8,860 bases of DNA, taken from positions 1-8,860 of the forward strand of contig CAJQOW010000008.1 of assembly GCA_905480055.1 (NCBI GenBank), given 5' to 3'. Both the position numbers and the translations under genes were made by a program. This stretch comes from an uncultured Acidimicrobiia bacterium (GTDB lineage Bacteria; Actinomycetota; Acidimicrobiia; UBA5794). Shown here in pieces: positions 7,688 to 8,860 of the stretch (position 1 is its first letter; each line of letters begins with the position of its first letter). Below the pieces are notes generated by a model. It was not told the DNA's origin. It did not search any database and saw only the letters and a program-made list of their open reading frames with translations.

Positions 7688-8860
7688 CTACGGGGCGCCG
7701 AGATCCGTGAGAGCCCTTGCGAGGAATGAACTCATCTGTGCTCGGGTCAGCTTGGTGTCCGGGCAGTACCTGTCATTGGCTGGTGGGTTGCAGCCACGCG
7801 TGATGCGAACGGTCGCCAGCCGATCAATGTCCCCTTCGAATACAGAGTCGTCGTCATCGACGAACCAGTCACCCGGGCCCGGATCGGTGAGTGACCAAGC
7901 CCGAACGATGAAGGCAGCGGTCTGGCCTCGGGTGACAGTGTTCTCCGGACAGAACTTGTCGTTGTCCGGTGGGTTGCAGCCACGCGTGATCCCCGCCTGC
8001 ATGAGCGCATTGATGTCGTCCTCGAACTCGAGACCGTCGTCATCCGTGAAGTAGTCGGTCGTCGCTGCCGGCAGCTCGAGCGCCCTGGCCATGAATGCAG
8101 CAAGATCCTCGCGTCGCATCGGAACCTCAGGGCAGAAGCTCGTCGGGCCATCGTCACACGGCACGGCTGCGCCGAGCTGATTGAGGAATTCGATGTTCTC
8201 GGCGTGGATGTTGCCGTCGATGTCGACGAACTGAACGGGCCCCAGGCCGTCATCGTCGATCGAGAAGTACCAGCTGTAGAGCCCGAACCAGCCGGTCACC
8301 GTGCCCACGGTCATGTCCTTGGTGCTGAGCGAACCGTCGTTAGCCGATCCAGTGAACCTGATCGTCTTCGCCGAGCCGGACACGTTCGTCTCGATGACTT
8401 CAGCAGAAACAAGGTCGAGCGTTGAACTCGTGCCCCAGACCCTGTCGACGATTTCCGATGCAGGCTCGGTGAACGTCCATGCTCGACGGGGGTTTGCTGA
8501 CGTCAACGACCACGGGTCGTCCACGGACACGAGGTACGGAAGATCGCTTCCCCACTTGTCCTTGACCCACTCGCTGGCTCCACCGTTCGACGACGAGTAG
8601 TACGCGCGAACGAGATCGCTTGCAGGCGCCGCAGGGTGCGTGAGCACTTCGCCATTGGTGGCCGTGGCCGCGGCATCCCAGGAGGTCCACGCGGTCTTGT
8701 TGCCAAGCCATCCGCCGTAGACCTGCCACGACGAATCATTCCGGACATCGCAGAAACAACCCTCGTCACGGTGCGAGTCCGTCGCAAACGATGCCGCATA
8801 CGACCTGGCGGCAACAGCTTGCGTCTTCAGCGCATCGACCGGCCAGGTGAAGGGCACCTC
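7688..8860 (-). CDS. SpoIID/LytB-domain protein with three C-terminal SLH-like repeats, 5'-truncated
   Basis: The frame is open to the window edge, so the N-terminus, probably with a signal peptide, is missing; 390 residues are visible. The first residues EVPFTWPVDALKTQAVAARS are the core SpoIID motif. Its glutamate, the first visible residue, is probably the catalytic one of this lytic-transglycosylase-like family, which cleaves peptidoglycan glycan strands with stem peptides removed. Further SpoIID blocks are CDVRNDSSWQVYGGW (37-51), YYSSSNGGASEW (87-98) and WFGLYSWYFS near 191-200. Three repeats follow at about 211-261, 271-322 and 333-384. The last two share F-DDD-...-D I..L....ITRGCNPP.ND..CP...TR.Q, an actinobacterial SLH-like signature; the first is more degenerate. 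Each repeat has a cysteine pair (235/243, 295/304, 357/366). The protein is probably exported and wall-associated. Whether it is an active enzyme or a LytB-like amidase enhancer cannot be told. Confidence 0.88.
   Translation of the reverse strand, partial: EVPFTWPVDALKTQAVAARSYAASFATDSHRDEGCFCDVRNDSSWQVYGGWLGNKTAWTSWDAAATATNGEVLTHPAAPASDLVRAYYSSSNGGASEWVKDKWGSDLPYLVSVDDPWSLTSANPRRAWTFTEPASEIVDRVWGTSSTLDLVSAEVIETNVSGSAKTIRFTGSANDGSLSTKDMTVGTVTGWFGLYSWYFSIDDDGLGPVQFVDIDGNIHAENIEFLNQLGAAVPCDDGPTSFCPEVPMRREDLAAFMARALELPAATTDYFTDDDGLEFEDDINALMQAGITRGCNPPDNDKFCPENTVTRGQTAAFIVRAWSLTDPGPGDWFVDDDDSVFEGDIDRLATVRITRGCNPPANDRYCPDTKLTRAQMSSFLARALTDLGAP
7782..7804 (-). repeat. 23-base perfect direct repeat, copy in the third SLH-like unit
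   Basis: These 23 bases are identical to 7968-7990 and encode the ITRGCNPP core of the third SLH-like unit. The two copies are 186 bases (62 codons) apart, the period of the protein repeat. Flanking sequence is similar but diverged. Confidence 0.9.
7968..7990 (-). repeat. 23-base perfect direct repeat, copy in the second SLH-like unit
   Basis: This is the partner of 7782-7804, at the same place in the second SLH-like unit. The first unit of the protein does not keep this core. Confidence 0.9.

Overview
This GC-rich window carries seven densely packed protein-coding genes. GTG starts, short or overlapping gene junctions and the protein families point to a high-GC Gram-positive bacterium. The repeat signature in the last gene (S-layer-homology-like units with 'GCNPP...ND..CP') is, to my knowledge, typical of Acidimicrobiia and related Actinomycetota. 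That placement is an inference and no marker gene is present. No rRNA, tRNA, CRISPR array, insertion sequence or prophage gene was seen.

The left half (1-5313) is read on the + strand. It starts inside an amidase-signature hydrolase whose 5' end lies outside the window. After a 144-base intergenic stretch come korA (fused gamma-alpha) and korB, a two-subunit 2-oxoacid:ferredoxin oxidoreductase. They overlap by ATGA, and korB has a strong Shine-Dalgarno. Ten bases after korB begins an ExoA-like family 2 glycosyltransferase with C-terminal membrane segments, so it is probably on the same transcript.

The right half (5297-8860) is read on the - strand and looks like one operon. In transcription order it holds a secreted-type SpoIID/LytB-domain protein with three C-terminal SLH-like repeats (5' end cut by the window edge), a UDP-sugar 6-dehydrogenase of the WbpA/TviB/WecC type, and a GT-B (GT4-like) glycosyltransferase. 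The dehydrogenase follows after 34 bases and overlaps the glycosyltransferase by GTGA. This operon meets the + strand operon tail to tail, and the last 17 bases of the two glycosyltransferase genes overlap.

The two halves have different themes: ferredoxin-linked central carbon metabolism on the left, and acidic-sugar, surface-glycan and cell-wall functions on the right. The ExoA-like gene bridges them. All genes belong to known families and I see no clearly new system. The points most worth a second look are the SpoIID-SLH protein operonic with sugar-polymer enzymes, the glycosyltransferase attached to korAB, the convergent coding overlap, and a near-identical repeat within the SLH region.
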